Assembly (NCBI GenBank): GCA_964615975.1
Contig: CAZTTH010000087.1
Location: 1-8,662, forward strand
Direction: 5' to 3'
Length of the DNA: 8,662 bases
From: CAZTTH01 sp964615975
GTDB taxonomy: Bacteria > Verrucomicrobiota > Lentisphaeria > JABSQK01 > JAJFLO01
A program made the translations under genes and the position numbers. The notes beneath the pieces were generated by a model that was given only the letters and a program-made list of their open reading frames with translations, made no database searches and was not told where the DNA came from. This document shows positions 7,545 to 8,662 of the stretch, piece by piece; position 1 is the stretch's first letter; each line of letters starts with the position of its first letter.

Positions 7545-8468
7545 TTAAATTTTGTACTCAGGTACCATGGCAGGCTGGGGAACCCCGGGGAGAGGCGCAT
7601 TGATTTTTGTTGCCGCCTTGATGCGAGAAGGTTTGACAAGTCCGCCAAGTCCATCAAGATAGGGATGGCGCTGGGCTTTCTCGTAGATACTGAAATCTAC
7701 CCGCCGATCACGAAAACTCTTCAATGGCTGTCCCAGGCGCAGCACCCCGTTCTCCCGACTGCGATGGACCCGTTCCAAATCGATCTCGATCGGGATCAAT
7801 TCCGGGCCGACACTCGCCTGATAGAGAATGCGTCCATCCGGACCGCAAACAATGGAGCGGCCGTTGCCGCCGTCGCCGATGCCATTTATATCGAAGATAA
7901 AACATTGATTCGTCGCCGCTGTCGCCTGGACAATCGCCAATTCAATGTCCCGGTCGATGGTTGAAGTCATCGTCGGATGTAATATCACTTCCACCCCCTT
8001 TATCGCCAGGGTGCGCGACGTTTCCGGAAACCACATATCGTAACAAATGGTAATCCCGAAACGACCGACATCGGGGACATCGAAAATAAGAAATTCATCG
8101 CCGCCGGTGACCCCGGCTTCATAAGGATAAAAGGGAAACATTTTGTTGTATCGTCCAACCAACTCTCCCGCGGGATTGATAACGGAAGCGGTGTTGAAAA
8201 TCACTCCATCCTTGCTTTGGAACATTGATCCCGGTATCAGCCAGATATCGTGTTTTTGAGCCAGACCTCTGAATTCATCTTCGATTTCATTGGGAAACGG
8301 ACGCGTATGGGAGGTCAACGGACCGAAGGCGCACAACTCACTATAGACCACCATCTGCACCCAGGGATAGATTATCATCAAGACTTCAAGCTGATGCTTC
8401 ATTGCCGCGATATTGGCTTTGCCGGCGGATACCGGCATTTGAATGCCGGCGATTGAAAATTGTTTCAT
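7545..8468 (-). CDS. Nitrilase-superfamily amidase (carbon-nitrogen hydrolase)
   Basis: A 307-residue carbon-nitrogen hydrolase with the complete Glu-Lys-Cys triad: Glu44 in YSELCAFGP, Lys109 in GRYNKMFPFYPYE and Cys142 in ICYDMWFPE, plus the second active-site Glu at 117. Most enzymes of this superfamily hydrolyse amides or carbamoyl groups to an acid and an amine or ammonia; true nitrilases are few. Beside an Orn/Lys/Arg decarboxylase, a role like N-carbamoylputrescine amidase (AguB) is one candidate, but the specificity cannot be decided from motifs. The final 35 residues (about 273-307, rich in Pro, Lys and Ala) extend past the catalytic domain. No signal peptide is seen. The ATG at 8468 gives MKQFSIAGIQM, the usual first strand of the fold, which supports this start; the ribosome site is weak (purine-rich AAAGAGAAA). 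It is the first gene of the minus-strand run and is followed by a hairpin. Confidence 0.9.
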   Translation of the reverse strand: MKQFSIAGIQMPVSAGKANIAAMKHQLEVLMIIYPWVQMVVYSELCAFGPLTSHTRPFPNEIEDEFRGLAQKHDIWLIPGSMFQSKDGVIFNTASVINPAGELVGRYNKMFPFYPYEAGVTGGDEFLIFDVPDVGRFGITICYDMWFPETSRTLAIKGVEVILHPTMTSTIDRDIELAIVQATAATNQCFIFDINGIGDGGNGRSIVCGPDGRILYQASVGPELIPIEIDLERVHRSRENGVLRLGQPLKSFRDRRVDFSIYEKAQRHPYLDGLGGLVKPSRIKAATKINAPLPGVPQPAMVPEYKI

Positions 8469-8662
8469 TCTCGTATTTCTCTTTCTTTATAGGTGAAAAT
8501 TTAGCCTTAACATGACGAATACCATTTTGTGCTGCGTGCGCCTGTCTTTAGTGTGTTCTGCAAGTATGAATAACCATCCATGAGTTCCTGCTAACGAATC
8601 GTTTGTCGTCAGCCACGACCAGTGGCGTTCTTAGGCGTGCATGCATTGTCGCTCACGGCACT
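8469..8662 (-). other. Non-coding leader upstream of the nitrilase
   Basis: No supported gene lies in these 194 bases: all minus-strand frames are closed by stops and the plus strand offers only a 23-codon frame with no ribosome site. The operon promoter should lie here or just outside the window. I found A/T-rich candidates for a -10 element (TATAAA about 20 nt before the start) but no -35 at proper spacing, so I do not call a promoter. A short GCCAC/GTGGC hairpin occurs at 8612-8626. Confidence 0.4.

Noticed and set aside
7456..7545. 29-codon minus-strand frame whose ATG overlaps the nitrilase stop (TAATG)
   Set aside because: The stop-start overlap looks like coupling, but the frame is Arg-rich with no recognised features, and it contains the hairpin at 7489-7505.
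8588..8637. Imperfect inverted repeat ending in TTAGGC that recalls an integron attC site
   Set aside because: The ends do not match the attC core consensus (RYYYAAC and GTTRRRY), and no cassette or integrase is present.

Overview
The window is about half G+C and reads like a scaffold from an uncultured bacterium, possibly a metagenome assembly. It contains a run of exactly 100 N (1792-1891), the usual placeholder for a gap of unknown size. Gene style is bacterial: compact genes, Shine-Dalgarno sites, a hairpin followed by T residues, and one gene pair separated by 2 nt. Nothing in the sequence fixes the phylum, and I name none. No tRNA, rRNA, CRISPR array, insertion sequence or phage gene is visible.

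Layout. At the left edge a small YfcE/MJ0936-type metallophosphoesterase (5-520) lies on the plus strand. Everything else is on the minus strand and is best read from right to left as one probable operon: a nitrilase-superfamily amidase (8468 to 7545), a large PLP-dependent Orn/Lys/Arg decarboxylase (7430 to 4662), an ATP-grasp carboxylate-amine ligase-like protein (4485 to 2998), an Ntn-fold C45/choloylglycine-hydrolase-like amidase or acyltransferase (2995 to 2000), and an NAD(P)-dependent aldehyde dehydrogenase that starts at 1932, passes through the N gap and ends at 617. A 13-bp perfect hairpin at 528-562 separates this operon from the convergent phosphoesterase. A smaller hairpin followed by T-rich sequence lies between the nitrilase and the decarboxylase.

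How the genes may work together (inference). The decarboxylase would make a di- or polyamine, or agmatine, from a basic amino acid. The ATP-grasp protein could join that amine to a carboxylic or amino acid. The C45-like Ntn enzyme and the nitrilase are two unrelated amide-bond enzymes that could trim, transfer or hydrolyse the product. The aldehyde dehydrogenase could oxidise an aminoaldehyde. This has the logic of the E. coli Puu (gamma-glutamyl-putrescine) pathway, but with different protein families for the ligase and the amidase and with no visible amine oxidase or aminotransferase. It could equally be a biosynthetic cluster for an acylated polyamine. Family assignments are strong; substrates and pathway are not shown by the sequence.

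Non-coding stretches: 521-616 holds the convergent terminator; 1933-1999 holds the Shine-Dalgarno of the dehydrogenase; 4486-4661 is an A/T-rich spacer with a strong Shine-Dalgarno at its ATP-grasp end; 7431-7544 holds the hairpin; 8469-8662 is the leader of the operon, where I see no gene and no convincing promoter.
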